Positions 38,878 to 49,744 of a stretch of DNA of 64,000 bases are shown here, piece by piece. Positions within the stretch are counted from its first letter, which is position 1; every line of letters begins with the position of its first letter. Both the position numbers and the translations under genes were made by a program. The notes under the pieces are model-generated. The model did not search any database. It was not told the DNA's origin and saw only the letters and a program-made list of their open reading frames with translations. The DNA is from Ypsolopha sequella. Taxonomy: Eukaryota; Arthropoda; Insecta; Lepidoptera; Ypsolophidae. Location: positions 11,273,501 to 11,337,500 of the forward strand of contig OW203992.1 in the NCBI GenBank assembly GCA_934047225.1. The letters run 5' to 3'.

Positions 38878-41719
38878 TATTGTTTTCCAAAACATGCAAA
38901 GTATTAATAATAAACAAGATATATTTGAAGCATTTTTAGACGATAATTATGATAAATACCTTGCCTTTTGTATATCAGAGAGCAGGCTTACGCAGGCAAA
39001 AAAAGAATTGTTACACTTTTCTGGATACATTCTAGCAGCAACTTATTGCAGAGAAAACTATGAGGGTGGGGGTGTGTGCATAATCTTAAAAGAAGACATA
39101 GAATATATAGAAAAAAGGGATATAATGAACATGTTCATCGAATATGTCATTGAAGTCTGCGCTATAGATTTACCTAAGTTAAATATGTTAATAATATCGT
39201 TATATTGGAACAGTAGGGAGACCGAAGTTTTTTTTGAAAGATTAACATTAATTCTAAAATATATAATAATAAAATACAATAATAAGAAGATAATAATCGG
39301 AGGTGATTTTAACGTTGACGTCTTAAAAAATACTACACTATCTAAAAAACTGTTAGATCTAATGTCGGAATATAACTTTGTACAACACATTAAAGAACCG
39401 ACGCGAATAACTAAGACTAGTTCTACCTGCATAGACTTAATTTTCACAAACTACGTAGATTCTACTTTAAATACATCCGTATGCGAATTTGGTTTTTCAG
39501 ATCATAGAGCTACAATCTTGCGTATAGAGGGGACACAAAAAAACAAAAATGTAGAATGGCGAACTGAAAAAAGACTTTTTTCTAATCATAATATAGAATT
39601 TTTCAAAGCTGAATTAAGAAAACTCGATTGGACAAAAATAATAAATCAAAATGTTGACATAAATACAAATTATAATTTATTTAATGACATTTTAATGGAA
39701 ATTTTAAACAGATGCATACCTATAAAACAAGTAAGGATAAAAAATAAAACTAAAAAAACATGGCTCACACGTGGTATAAAAACATCATGTAAGAATAAAA
39801 GGCTCTTGAAAATTCTTACAACGTATTCAAATGATCCAATCCTTAAAAATCACTACAAAGTGTACGAAAAAATACTGAAGCAATCCGTTATTAGGACGAA
39901 AAAACTGCAATACATAAAACAAATGGAAAAATCAAGCAACACAATAAAATCAATGTGGCAAATTATAAAAGAACGCACCAATAAAAATATCATAAAACCT
40001 AAAACTAACATTTCTTTAAAAATTAACAATAAAATTACATCTGATCCCAAAGAGATAACAAACGAGTTTAATAATTTTTTTGCGTCAGTGGGAGAGTCCA
40101 CAAATCCGGCGTTTGGTCGACCCGTACTACACCCTACTGAGAATACCATGTACCTAAATCCTGTTGATCCGCGAGAAGTACACGCTATATTACGCAACCT
40201 AAAAAGTAAATATAGCCACGGATTTGATGAATTACCACCCGTACTTATCAAGCAATGTGCCGATGAATTAACGATACCTTTCTTTATGCTAATAAACCAA
40301 TCTTTTAGAGATGGCGTATTTCCGGATTTACTTAAACAATCCATAATAAAACCGATACACAAAAAGGATACAAAAACTGATCCAAACCACTATCGACCAA
40401 TAGCACAACTACCTACATCCTCGAAAATATTTGAAAAGGCTATGTGCAAGCGACTAACCTCATTCTGTGAAAAATATAAAATATTCGACGATTCCCAAAA
40501 TGGCTTCCGGAAAAACCGATCTAAAACGTTGGCAGTGTATAAATATATACAAGAAATCCTCAACATAATTAATAATAAAAAGTACGCAATAGGAATTCTA
40601 CTTGACATGACAAAAGCTTACGACAAAGTTCAGTATAATATACTACTTGATAAATTATACGGTATAGGCGTTCGGGGAATCACCCACAAATGGTTCGTAT
40701 CATTTCTAAAAAATCGTAAACAATATGTTGAAACGGAATACTTCAATCATGAAACTAGGGATATAACTCAGGTAAGATCGGATGTACGGCATCTGCATTG
40801 CTCTATCCCCCAAGGAAGTGTGATCGGATGTATACTTTTCTTAATCTATATAAATGACCTACCAAAAGTTGTTAATGAGTCATGTATATTATTTGCAGAT
40901 GATATCTCATTACTAACTCCGAGCATGAACAATGAAAACTTAAATCAAGTACTAAACAATTCTGTAAATAACATAGTGGCATGGATGAATGACCATAACT
41001 TAGAAATTAACTTTTCAAAGACAAAAATAATGCAATTTAGGCCCGTACAAAAGACCCCCCTAAATATTAACTTCTCATTTAACGGTACAAAAATAGAATG
41101 CGTCAATACATTTACTCTACTGGGACTAAAAATAGATTCAAACATCAATTGGAAAACACACATTCAAAAAATTAAAACTAAAATATCGAAATTTACATAT
41201 GCTTTAAAACAAGTTAAAATAAATACTAATCTTAAAGCAGCACTAACTACTTATTACGCATATGCTTATGCATGGTTATCACAAGGTATAGTACTGTGGG
41301 GAAACAGTACTGATACAAAAGATATATTTATACTACAAAAGAAATGTATTCGAATCCTAGCACACATTACTAACTTAGAAAGTTGTAGGCCATATTTTAA
41401 ACAATATAATATATTAACTTTGACATCGATTTATATTTTAGAGATTTGTAAATTCGTAAGAAAATACAAAGACTTTTACACAAGATTAGGAGATATATCA
41501 AATCGCTCAATAAGACATAAACATAAATTAATACTGCCACAATCAAAATTAAAATTACACAGCTCAGGTCCCTATGCAATGTCTATAAAAATCTATAACC
41601 ACCTACCCGACACGATAAAAAATGAAGACAAAGACAAAACGTTTTTAAAAAACCTTAAGCACATGCTATTAGATAAAACCTACTACACATTAGACGAATT
41701 TTTCAAAGATTTTAAATAA
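38864..41719 (+). CDS. LINE ORF2: AP endonuclease plus reverse transcriptase
   Basis: The 951-residue frame is uninterrupted. I start it at ATG 38864 because the endonuclease fold begins there (FDIVFQNMQSINNK). The 54 codons upstream in this frame lie opposite the better ORF1 frame. Endonuclease motifs are N10, E39 (ISES), GGDFN with D148 and N150, D191 (CIDLIFTN), and SDH at 212-214. Reverse-transcriptase motifs are HYRPIA, D581 in LLDMTKAYD, SIPQGS at 647-652, and FADD with D679 and D680. The C-terminal region has LSQGIVLWGNSTD and ILQKKCIRIL, typical of the CR1/Jockey group. All catalytic residues I checked are present. It would nick target DNA and copy the LINE RNA there. The AAA- and ATA-rich codons match the AT-rich flanks. 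Confidence 0.93.
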   Translation: MKHFDIVFQNMQSINNKQDIFEAFLDDNYDKYLAFCISESRLTQAKKELLHFSGYILAATYCRENYEGGGVCIILKEDIEYIEKRDIMNMFIEYVIEVCAIDLPKLNMLIISLYWNSRETEVFFERLTLILKYIIIKYNNKKIIIGGDFNVDVLKNTTLSKKLLDLMSEYNFVQHIKEPTRITKTSSTCIDLIFTNYVDSTLNTSVCEFGFSDHRATILRIEGTQKNKNVEWRTEKRLFSNHNIEFFKAELRKLDWTKIINQNVDINTNYNLFNDILMEILNRCIPIKQVRIKNKTKKTWLTRGIKTSCKNKRLLKILTTYSNDPILKNHYKVYEKILKQSVIRTKKLQYIKQMEKSSNTIKSMWQIIKERTNKNIIKPKTNISLKINNKITSDPKEITNEFNNFFASVGESTNPAFGRPVLHPTENTMYLNPVDPREVHAILRNLKSKYSHGFDELPPVLIKQCADELTIPFFMLINQSFRDGVFPDLLKQSIIKPIHKKDTKTDPNHYRPIAQLPTSSKIFEKAMCKRLTSFCEKYKIFDDSQNGFRKNRSKTLAVYKYIQEILNIINNKKYAIGILLDMTKAYDKVQYNILLDKLYGIGVRGITHKWFVSFLKNRKQYVETEYFNHETRDITQVRSDVRHLHCSIPQGSVIGCILFLIYINDLPKVVNESCILFADDISLLTPSMNNENLNQVLNNSVNNIVAWMNDHNLEINFSKTKIMQFRPVQKTPLNINFSFNGTKIECVNTFTLLGLKIDSNINWKTHIQKIKTKISKFTYALKQVKINTNLKAALTTYYAYAYAWLSQGIVLWGNSTDTKDIFILQKKCIRILAHITNLESCRPYFKQYNILTLTSIYILEICKFVRKYKDFYTRLGDISNRSIRHKHKLILPQSKLKLHSSGPYAMSIKIYNHLPDTIKNEDKDKTFLKNLKHMLLDKTYYTLDEFFKDFK

Positions 41720-41851
41720 CTTCGGTCTGCCACAGCTGCCCTTCCTTGTATATTGTTATGCCCCAGCGGGGTCATATGTGAACTGTACATTAATATTTAA
41801 GATCCAACACTGTACATATGAAAGCAATAAACGATTGAATATGAATATGAA
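41720..41851 (+). other. LINE 3' UTR with polyadenylation-like signal and GAATAT tail
   Basis: Contains CCCCAGCGGGG (41762-41772), a small stem, then AATAAA (41827-41832) and the tandem tail. The stem and tail are the likely recognition site for the element's own reverse transcriptase. Confidence 0.6.
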
Positions 41852-42110
41852 TATGTTAAGTTGCACACTGTAATTTATGTACGACCATCGAAATTATCGT
41901 CTTCGCGTGACATAATTAATAACATTTAAACAAAAATTCCACGAAAAATGAGAATTAAACACTCGCGTTTATAAAGTCCAAGTGCGTCTGGCAGTATTGC
42001 CGCTAGGGAACCAATCAGAAGTGAGAACGAGGAAAGACAAGCCAATAAATTTGGCAAATCACAGCGTAGAATTGCGGTGTTATAATGTAATACTATAACA
42101 TGGGTCAAAC
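41852..42110 (+). repeat. Hairpin repeat, right piece split by the LINE
   Basis: GTACGACCATCGAAATTATC, GTCTTCGCGTGACATAATTA, AAAAATGAGAATTAAACACT, CGCTAGGGAACCAATCAGAA and GGTGTTATAATGTAATA continue the family in the order seen on the minus strand of 23520-23225. Confidence 0.65.
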
Positions 42111-42724
42111 AATGTAGGCACTTATAAAATATATCCTTGTTGGAAAAAAAAACTATGATTTTTATAAAAAGCTAGATACGTAATTATGAAAATTTGCAAT
42201 TTTATTGATTGATTATGTTCAAATTAAACAACAAATGTGTTTGTTTCAATGTCATTGATTGTAAATAGAAAAAGCATTCTATATGAATACTAACAAAACT
42301 CAATATAGTTAACGTTTCACAGACAATACGTATACGTATACGTATATTTCTCATATTATATATTTAACGAAAATGAGGCTGCTAAACCTACCGTACAAAA
42401 TATCATCATCCCCGTTTGGTGCGCCAAAGTACTGGCAATCGAATCGGGTTACATGGAATGGGCCCTGCAAAAAATTGCGTCACATTTTGATAAATTAATG
42501 TAGTTGTGCCGAATAAAAGTATTTACTTATTTTCAATCAATAATGGTTACAGTTTTCCGACCTGCAAATAACAGACATCTTTTCAACATCCATTGTTACC
42601 GCCACAACATTGTTCAAATTTAAAAGCTCTCTTATTAACTGTAACCGGTGCTCTGCGGAGTTAGCTGGAATTACATTTGGAATGCGTCGCGGGTGGGAAT
42701 GAATTACACATTATACGAGTACCG
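42111..42724. other. Unassigned DNA
   Basis: Holds a short ACGTAT run (42330-42348). The segment ending GCCGAATAAAAGTATTTAC (42509-42527) could be a retroelement or gene 3' end, but no coding sequence precedes it. Confidence 0.35.
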
Positions 42725-42843
42725 TAGGTAGTTGTGTTAGGACCTCCGCTATGTAACTTCGATGTACTGAACTCAGTGGAACAAGTTGGTAGTTGTGTTG
42801 TGGGACCTCCGCTTTATGTAACTTCAATAACTCAGTGGAACAA
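42725..42843 (+). repeat. Tandem duplication of a 60-bp unit
   Basis: TAGGTAGTTGTGTTAGGACC...CTCAGTGGAACAA at 42725-42785 is repeated as TTGGTAGTTGTGTTGTGGGA...CTCAGTGGAACAA at 42785-42843. GGACCTCCGCT and TATGTAACTTC are in both. Origin unknown. Confidence 0.75.
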
Positions 42844-43057
42844 CGACTGGCTCATTTTGATATTATGTGACTAAGTTTGATAAAAGTACGGGGTATTCTT
42901 AAAATGTGCTTGAGTAAGTAATTCTGAACTTAAAAAAACTTGAAGTTCTAATTTACAGAAACCAACGCAAACTTGGCGATGGCAATATACACAATACATA
43001 GGTTTTGTTGAATAACTATTGAGTTAATTTTGAATTTCGATTAATTAGAAAAAGGTG

Positions 43058-43125
43058 ATCCAACCGGTTTCGCCTCACGGCATTATCAGCTCCTTGATAA
43101 TGCCGTAAGGCGAAACCGGTTGGAT
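43058..43125. repeat. Palindrome made from CGAAACCGGT repeat
   Basis: The 31-nt arms 43058-43088 and 43095-43125 are complementary with one mismatch; each holds CAACCGGTTTCGCC or its complement and GGCATTATCA. The loop is six bases. The right arm is in the normal context of the dispersed family, so the left arm looks like an inverted duplicate. Confidence 0.8.
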
Positions 43126-43203
43126 TAATAAAAGAGTGATATTGTGAAACAGTACAAGTGTTTTTATCGAGATTATGATGATGTTTCTCCAAGTGCCGAC
43201 AAT
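43095..43203 (+). repeat. CGAAACCGGT dispersed repeat, copy 3
   Basis: TTGATAATGCCGTAAGGCGA, AACCGGTTGGATTAATAAA and TTTCTCCAAGTGCCGACAAT match copies at 17140 and 28511. Confidence 0.65.
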
Positions 43204-43532
43204 CGCAGGTATTAATCATAGAAAAAGGTGGGTTTTCCACAATCCGGTTGCGAAACCGCTCGTAAGTTCACAGGGCATGGGGCCTATGTTTTGGTAAAGT
43301 TGTTGTTTTTTGTTTTCTAAAATGAACAAGTAATTAGGTAAATACGGACGCCAGCATTACAGGCTACCTTACTGGCAGTTCTTATTTCTATTAACTATGT
43401 TCTTTGCAGAGAGCTATAGTACTAAAGTTTTTTGTATGTAGGTATGATTTTTCAAGAATGTCATTGTAAATTTTACGTAACAGTAAAATTTTGCTTCTAT
43501 ATAACACAGCTGATATCGTCAAGATTTATATT
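43204..43532. other. Unassigned AT-rich DNA
   Basis: No repeat partner or coding signal recognised. Confidence 0.35.
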
Positions 43533-43595
43533 CCCGAATGGGTGTCAGAGGTGTTTTCGGGAGTGGATTACCACTGAAACATTCAACATATGTAC
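43533..43595 (+). repeat. GGGTGTCAGAGGTGTT repeat fragment
   Basis: CCCGAATGGGTGTCAGAGGT and GTTTTCGGGAGTGGATTA match the internal part of the sequences at 19768 and 24945 (minus). The TGTCACGACAT start is absent. Confidence 0.4.
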
Positions 43596-43658
43596 ACTCT
43601 CCTTTCACTGAAAATTTTTGGGCTCCAGCGAGATACGGGGTAAGCTCGAATTCGGGGT

Positions 43659-43718
43659 ATGTTCGAATCCTGCCGGTTCATGCACTCAGTGGTGCATGAA
43701 CCGGCAGGATTCGAACAT
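43659..43718. repeat. Perfect palindrome containing tRNA B boxes
   Basis: 43659-43685 and 43692-43718 are perfect 27-nt inverted repeats around a six-base loop (TCAGTG). Each arm carries GTTCGAATCCTGCCGGTTCA, the T arm and acceptor end of a tRNA-like sequence. As at 7091-7317, two tRNA 3' halves face each other. Here only the 3' third is present, and the outer flanks are not complementary. Confidence 0.8.
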
Positions 43719-43996
43719 GGGTCTCAAGAGTCCAGCGCGCAGCCATCGCTACTTCCCGCTACTTCAATATAAACATTATTTTATGCTATTTAGCTCTACA
43801 GACAGACAGAACTTTTTCACTATTAGGCTTTTTATTGTTTTTACTGTACCCTAAAACGCTCAAATGATTAAGTCTGGCTCGTAGTACGAGTACATCGCCT
43901 ACTTGAAGATGAGTTAACCGACTTCTGCTTTAAATGCAACTACATATGATTATCATGGTACGAGGGTTAGGTCATGAGCAGTCAGAGGCCGGTGGT

Positions 43997-44280
43997 TTTT
44001 TAGGATTCTGTACCCAAAGGGTAACCAACGGGACCCTATTACTAAGACTCCGCTGTCCGTCTGTCACCAGGCTGTATCTCATGAACCGTGATAGTTAGAC
44101 AATTGAAGTTTTCACAGATGATGTATTTCTGTTGCCGCTATAACAAAAAATACTAAAAAAACAGAATAAAATAAATATTTAAGGGGGCTCCCATACAACA
44201 GACATATTTTTTATGCTATTTTTATAGATAATGGTACGGAACGCTTCGTGCAAGAGTCCAACTCGCATTTGGCCGGTTTT
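43997..44280 (+). mobile_element. GGGTTCCGTA-family repeat, most complete copy
   Basis: Opens TTTTTTAGGATTCTGTACCC, then AACGGGACCCTATTACTAAG, CTCCGCTGTCCGTCTGTCAC and TTTTCACAGATGATGTATTT. It ends ATGGTACGGAACGCTTCGTG, CAAGAGTCCAACTCGCATTT and GGCCGGTTTT. GGATTCTGTACCC near the start and GGTACGGAACGC near the end are roughly complementary, so the ends could pair. I know this 280-bp family as very common in moths and butterflies; its class is not clear to me. Confidence 0.65.
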
Positions 44281-45079
44281 ATTTTGTATCGAGAGTCAAG
44301 ATGGTGGCATTTCCTTTGACGCCGTGGCAGGTGTCAGTCAGGGGAATGACCCGCTTTGCATCGTCTCGCTAAACGTATTATAGTATAAAGAGTTTTTTTT
44401 AATTATAAATCGCCGATGGGATCACAAACAAATCTTGCAAGTGGGTTTTCCAATTTTCGGTAACCCAAAGTTTACTAAATATAGAATCAATTATCACAGA
44501 ATCCATTAATAAAAGAAAACTCGCTGTGAATGTACCGGGCCACGTCCTCTAATTAGAAACCACGAGTTGAATTTACAATGCGAATCCTAATGGAGAAGTA
44601 GAATAAAAGTTTATATTTACAGTGCGTGCCTTCGAGAACTCCCAATGAATATTTATATACTCTTTCGTCCATTATAAATTATTCGAGTTATTCATCCACC
44701 TCAGCTTCAAACCTAAGGGTGGTTTTAATTGTAAGATTAGATATTCTTTTGATGTTATTTAGGCTTCGGGAACGCCTTCAAATTGTTAAGTTTCACAAAG
44801 TTTTGGGATTTTCGTGACATTTATATTATATTACATTTAAATTTAATACTTTAATAATGTGATTTTTGGCCAAATCAAACTCCAATAAATATTAAAAGAC
44901 ATTACGGTTTACAATCGAGGAAAATTGCATTGACTTACTTTTCAGTTTCCACCCTAATTACAATAACAAGTGGATCACGGATCTTTCCCAATGGTACAAC
45001 TCGGTGTTGTGTGAAAATAAACAATGTAAATCTATTCAAAAAGCATCTCATAAATATAAATTAACAACATAAGCATAGA
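44281..45079. other. Unassigned DNA upstream of the CpG-rich segment
   Basis: No repeat or coding family recognised. Composition becomes less AT-rich near 45000. Confidence 0.35.
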
Positions 45080-45440
45080 GCAACATGAACCGTCACGCGG
45101 TGTCAGCGGCGACCGCGACATTGCATCATTTGTTACCGCACCAATAACAAGGATTACGCGACGAAGGGCGTCTCGCAGCGAGACGCGGCAACCTTACCAA
45201 TAAGCCACGCGTTCCGTCGCGACGTCAACGGTTTACAAGAGTAATGATGGTTAATTTTAATGACGTGTCGTCGTCGCGTTGCTCCGCTCCGCTCCCGCGC
45301 CCCACCTCGCCGCGGTTCGCTTCGCTCGCTCCGCCGACCGCCCACGCCCCGGCTCCTGCGCGTGACCTGACTACACAAACATCTTGGAATATTGGAAGAC
45401 GAGGCGACGTCGACCGAAAGTCCGACGATAAATTTAGTTA
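45080..45440. promoter_or_regulatory. CpG-rich segment, candidate promoter or first exon
   Basis: A 350-bp stretch dense in CG dinucleotides (GACGTGTCGTCGTCGCGTTG, GACGAGGCGACGTCGACCG) stands out in AT-rich DNA. It has no inverted ends and no copy elsewhere in the window. A perfect 19-nt palindrome, GCGTCTCGCAGCGAGACGC, lies at 45168-45186. CpG-rich non-repetitive islands in insects often mark promoters and 5' UTR exons of constitutive or developmental genes. Open frames on both strands (45154-45378 minus, 45244-45450 plus) are GC by-products. Direction and partner gene cannot be told from this window. Confidence 0.35.
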
Positions 45441-47500
45441 TTACTTGTGAAAATACACGGAAGGAGATCGCTAACTTGTCCTCGTGAGAACATAATGGAT
45501 CATTCGAGGGGATGTTTTTAGTAACTTTGCGAAAAAGGTCTCGTTAAAAGCCCCTTTATGTGAGGAGTTTTGGAGTTGGAAGGGATGTGTTTCGCGAAGG
45601 ATTTCACGTTTAAACAGAATTGATGATACAAATTTCTCGCTCAATAGTGAAAGTTTTGGTCGTACCTGGAATAGCGGCACTTAATTATGTCTCTGCCGTC
45701 CAAACGACCGACAAAGCCGGAACGTGTCGACGTCGCATTTTTGTAAAAAGATTTGTTAGCTTTGCTTACGTTACGTTACCTTTGTTGGAACTGCATGTAT
45801 TCAATACAGTGCACTTGAATGCAGTTGCATGTTATTGAATATGAATATTGAGACAATAACATATCAATCGGACGCAGCAGTATAATATTAAAGACTGCTG
45901 CGGGCTATAGTGGCCCATCCATCCGCAGGGTGGCGAATGTTAAATGGAAACTGTTTACAAATGCCCTCGCATACATCACCTACCTATATGGTTATTGACG
46001 TGCATGAACTGTTATTTTGAACGGAAATTTTTGGCAAATAAAACTGACGTAATAAATGGCATATTCAAATATCAATTCGGAAACAATAAGAATTCCTACA
46101 TTGTTTTGTTAGGTATTGATCTTTCAAATTAATAATAGTGATTCTTGCCTTTCCCTTTGCTTGACATTAAAACAAAACGGGGTTTTTGTGGGTCAATCGT
46201 TTATGTGGTTTTTACAAACTACTCCGGAAATATGTTAAAACATCTACAAAACCTGTATATTGTGTATGACATACACTTAGACTAAACGAGACGAAAAATA
46301 TACATAAACTAACAATAATATACCAAAAACGTAGCGATAACAAAGTTTAATGCCTACGACCTTAATATACCTCACACGGTCTTGGCACAGGCTACAGGGG
46401 TACAATATTTCCCAGGATAAATTGAATAAACACATCATCATGTCCCGACTAAATTCTAAAGAGACAAGCGCAATATCCTAGACATCGTTGAACCGATAAT
46501 ATATTCTACTATCCTTGAAGCTAGGCACACAAATTTTACTTTATTTTCAGTCCGAACGAAATAAAACCTCTTGGGATCCAACGTCCTTAGATGTAAATTA
46601 AAAGCGATGGACGCTTCTGATAAAGAAAATGTCGTAACTTTAAAAAGGCTTCGGGCTTTTTTGTGGTCAATCGGTGTCAGAGTGAAAATGGAAGCTTGGT
46701 TGAACCACGTATACGTCGCAATAAAAACAATGCACGTCCGAATTGGGACTGAAGGGCCACGCGCACACATTTGAAGTCTTCCGTCTTTGAATTTTAAAGG
46801 TGAAATTAAAAAAATAAAAACATGAACTTGCTCAAAAGGTGTGAAACTAAAACATGTGAATACGAAGCAATGAAAAATTCAATAAAACAAATATTGTTTA
46901 AAACTTCAAGAAGGTAATGAATGTACAGTTTATGGATGTAAAAAACTGAAAATATCAGCAAGGAATTACACAGACCAAAACATTTTAGGTTAGACGTATT
47001 TAGCATTTTAGGTTACCATCCAGTTACCATTGTAGAGGCTGATTAACCAAATGTAATTTTTATTTCCATTGTCAAACATACGTATGTTGCCAGCCCTTCT
47101 GCATAATATATTTGCGCGAATTTTCTCTTTGGGTCACGTATCGACTTCTCTAATAAAATTCGTTCGGCGAAGCTCGCCTGCGAATGTAAACGCGTTGCGC
47201 GACACTTCATAACGCCCGCCGATTATTTACAATATGTTGCTCGCGCATGTCCTAAATAACAATGTTCTTGTTTAGGCCTGAGAAAATGAGAAAACATATA
47301 TTTTCGTTGTCGACAGTATATTCTTTTACTCTTGCCGTTTTGGCAGAAGTAGTTCTGTAGGCGTACTTTTTCTCTCTTATTACACTCGTATAAAGGGCGA
47401 AAAGGTTTGCGTAACTTTCCTCGATAGTACATAATTTTACGTATATTCTTTTTTTACGTTGCATTTTATGACCAGTTCAACATATATTTTCAGCATATGT
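45441..47500. other. Unique DNA, possible conserved non-coding or exonic patches
   Basis: Two open frames overlap on opposite strands at 46456-46774. The plus frame follows a pyrimidine-rich TTTACTTTATTTTCAG (46530-46545) that could be a splice acceptor, but the peptide has no recognisable domain. A mildly CpG-rich patch lies at 47110-47225 (GTTCGGCGAAGCTCGCCTGC). No repeats were recognised in this stretch, which is unusual for the window. Confidence 0.3.
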
Positions 47501-49744
47501 TACTGATAAAACTTGTATGGCATCAACTCGTTTGTTAATAAATACATTTTGGGTCACTGTTGATTTTGTTAATTGATTATGCACGAACTATAATTAGTTT
47601 GCAAACATTTATACTAATTCCGAAATAAGTTATGAATTAAACGAGGGAGTTCAGAGGGTTTGAACATAATCCCTAGTACAGTCGGCAAACTAATTTTCTA
47701 ACTACTTCTTATAAGTAAACGAAAAGGAGCTTTTATTGTCTGTGCTTTTAGACACCAGAATTTGTGTCTGTTTGTTAAAAAATAAGTAAATTTATTTTTT
47801 TGATCGAATTTTTGCTCACTGTACTACAAACATGTTTCAATTTGCAAGTGTAAATTATAGGAACGCTCAGAACAATTTGCAAGTTTGTATAGTTTGCAAT
47901 ATATTTCGTTTTTGCGTACAACTTTACTCGTTTATGTTAGGTGTTTATTTGACAGCATAATGGAGGAACTTTAGAGGACACCTAAAAAGTGTTCAAAATT
48001 AATCGACACTTTTAAAAATAAAAACTTTTATATAGTGAACAAAATATCCGTTTTGCTATTCACTGTATTTGAAAACTATTCTGTATTATTCTATTATCTA
48101 TATTCTATATAAGGTGAATTAAGACCAAGCTAAACTTCAGTCCTGCTCTAATGCTTTTGTTTTTATAATTGTCTATCCTGGCCTGATCAATTACCCCGCA
48201 TGCAAAATTGCAGTTATTTTGAATTTGCAGATATATTAGGACACATAATTAAAAATTATTCTCTAATCTCTTAAGTAATGTGTGCAGAAAATTCTCGCAA
48301 ATTGAGAGATTTATCATTTACGACATTTCAAGATTTTTTAAGCGCTGAATTAACGATTTTTTCTACTGAATGAAGTTAATGAAATTCGTTTTCACGTTTT
48401 CAGATCTACAAATGTCATATATATGTTTTTTTTTGTATTTTACGTATGATAATATTTAATATGTAGAACAAAATAATTCGTGCGAAGTTTGTCCCAATAA
48501 ATCCACTTGCTAGAAAGTCTCAATAACGCCGCCGTGGCTGAAGCCGCTCAAATTTAAGAAGGACCATAAATCCGTCAATATTTAAGCTCTCCTTTATTAT
48601 TTTTCAGGCGAAAACTGCTATAATTTTGATTGGATTTTGGAGCTTATGCCACGCGTCTAAGACTGCAAATCCTATGACGGAATGATTACCTGAGTGCGAC
48701 ATTACAAACTCTAGTTCGGAGGTGCGTCACACACCCAGCCTATAAATTCCCATAATCCCTGGCCTGCACATCGTGTACTTTAGTATATTCATAGCCATTA
48801 TTTATGGGTTTGCTTTACGGGTCGACGCCAAGACTTAATAATTTGAGCCGAGCTGTATCGATGTACTGGCGTTGTAGACATTATTGAGCAAACAAGGTAA
48901 ACGGCTTGGTTGATTGATAATACGCATTAATGGTATGCTCTGCACAAAGGGAGCTTGCGGATGGGGTCTTTTCATAGCTTTTTCTATACTACGTCTATGG
49001 TTGTTATAAAAACGAGTTCTGTAAAATACAATGAAGGTATCCCGTTCAGCTGCCATATAAATGCTTTAGGTGTTTGTGACGTCCTGGTGGCTTTGATCTC
49101 AATGAAACTTTGCACACATCCCTTCACCTTTCCCAGAAACTGTATGAACAAATTAAAAATAGGTTTTTTTACTCAGTGAGGGAAAGACCGTTTTATTTAT
49201 TGTTATCGGTGAATCATTTTTCGAGTGGCAATGGTAAAAAAGTATAAACACTGTCGGGCAACAGACAGATGTTTCAGGAAGAAGTGAATATAAACTTTCC
49301 AAAGAGGAAAAAAAACTTGCTTTTCTAAGTAAATCCGAGGCTTCTGCCCCCAGGGGCACTTTTAACAATTTGTAAGTTATTTATTGCTGCCAAGAAACAT
49401 CATTAACCCTTTTAATTTTAACAGCTTTAAGGAACAAGTTTCCCTCTAAGTCAGCTCGTAAAAGAAGGTAAAGGTTCTTTGTAAAGTTTTGATTGTCTTT
49501 CCAAGGTTTTCTGTTAACCTAGTTTGATAGTGCTACCTGTATTACCTACCTCTACGCCTGAATTTGAAAGACAAATTAGAGATCATTATCAAAAGTATTT
49601 ATTTAGCTCATTTTGTTTGTGTTGTATTAAAATGTATTATGGATTTAGCTTATATTTTATAATTAATGGCCAACTAGAGGACCATCAACAGTACATATAA
49701 AGATTAATATAGCTTTAATATAGACCGGTTCGTGAGAAAGAAAG
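47501..49744. other. Unique AT-rich DNA
   Basis: No element ends, tails or coding families recognised. The overlapping frames at 48835-49179 are not supported by any domain. Confidence 0.4.

Larger units (their letters stand above)
38679..41851 (+). mobile_element. Non-LTR retrotransposon, CR1/Jockey group, 5'-truncated
   Basis: The element contains the tail of ORF1, a complete ORF2 and a 130-bp 3' UTR. The UTR ends in AAGCAATAAACGATT and three GAATAT units (41837-41854). The boundaries come from comparison with the uninterrupted host repeat at 23225-23635. TATGT at 38674-38678 and 41852-41856 is a candidate target duplication, although it overlaps the tail repeat. A short tandem tail in place of poly(A) is usual for the CR1/L2/Daphne side of the Jockey superfamily. 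The 5' UTR and most of ORF1 are missing, so it would not be autonomous as it stands. Confidence 0.85.
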
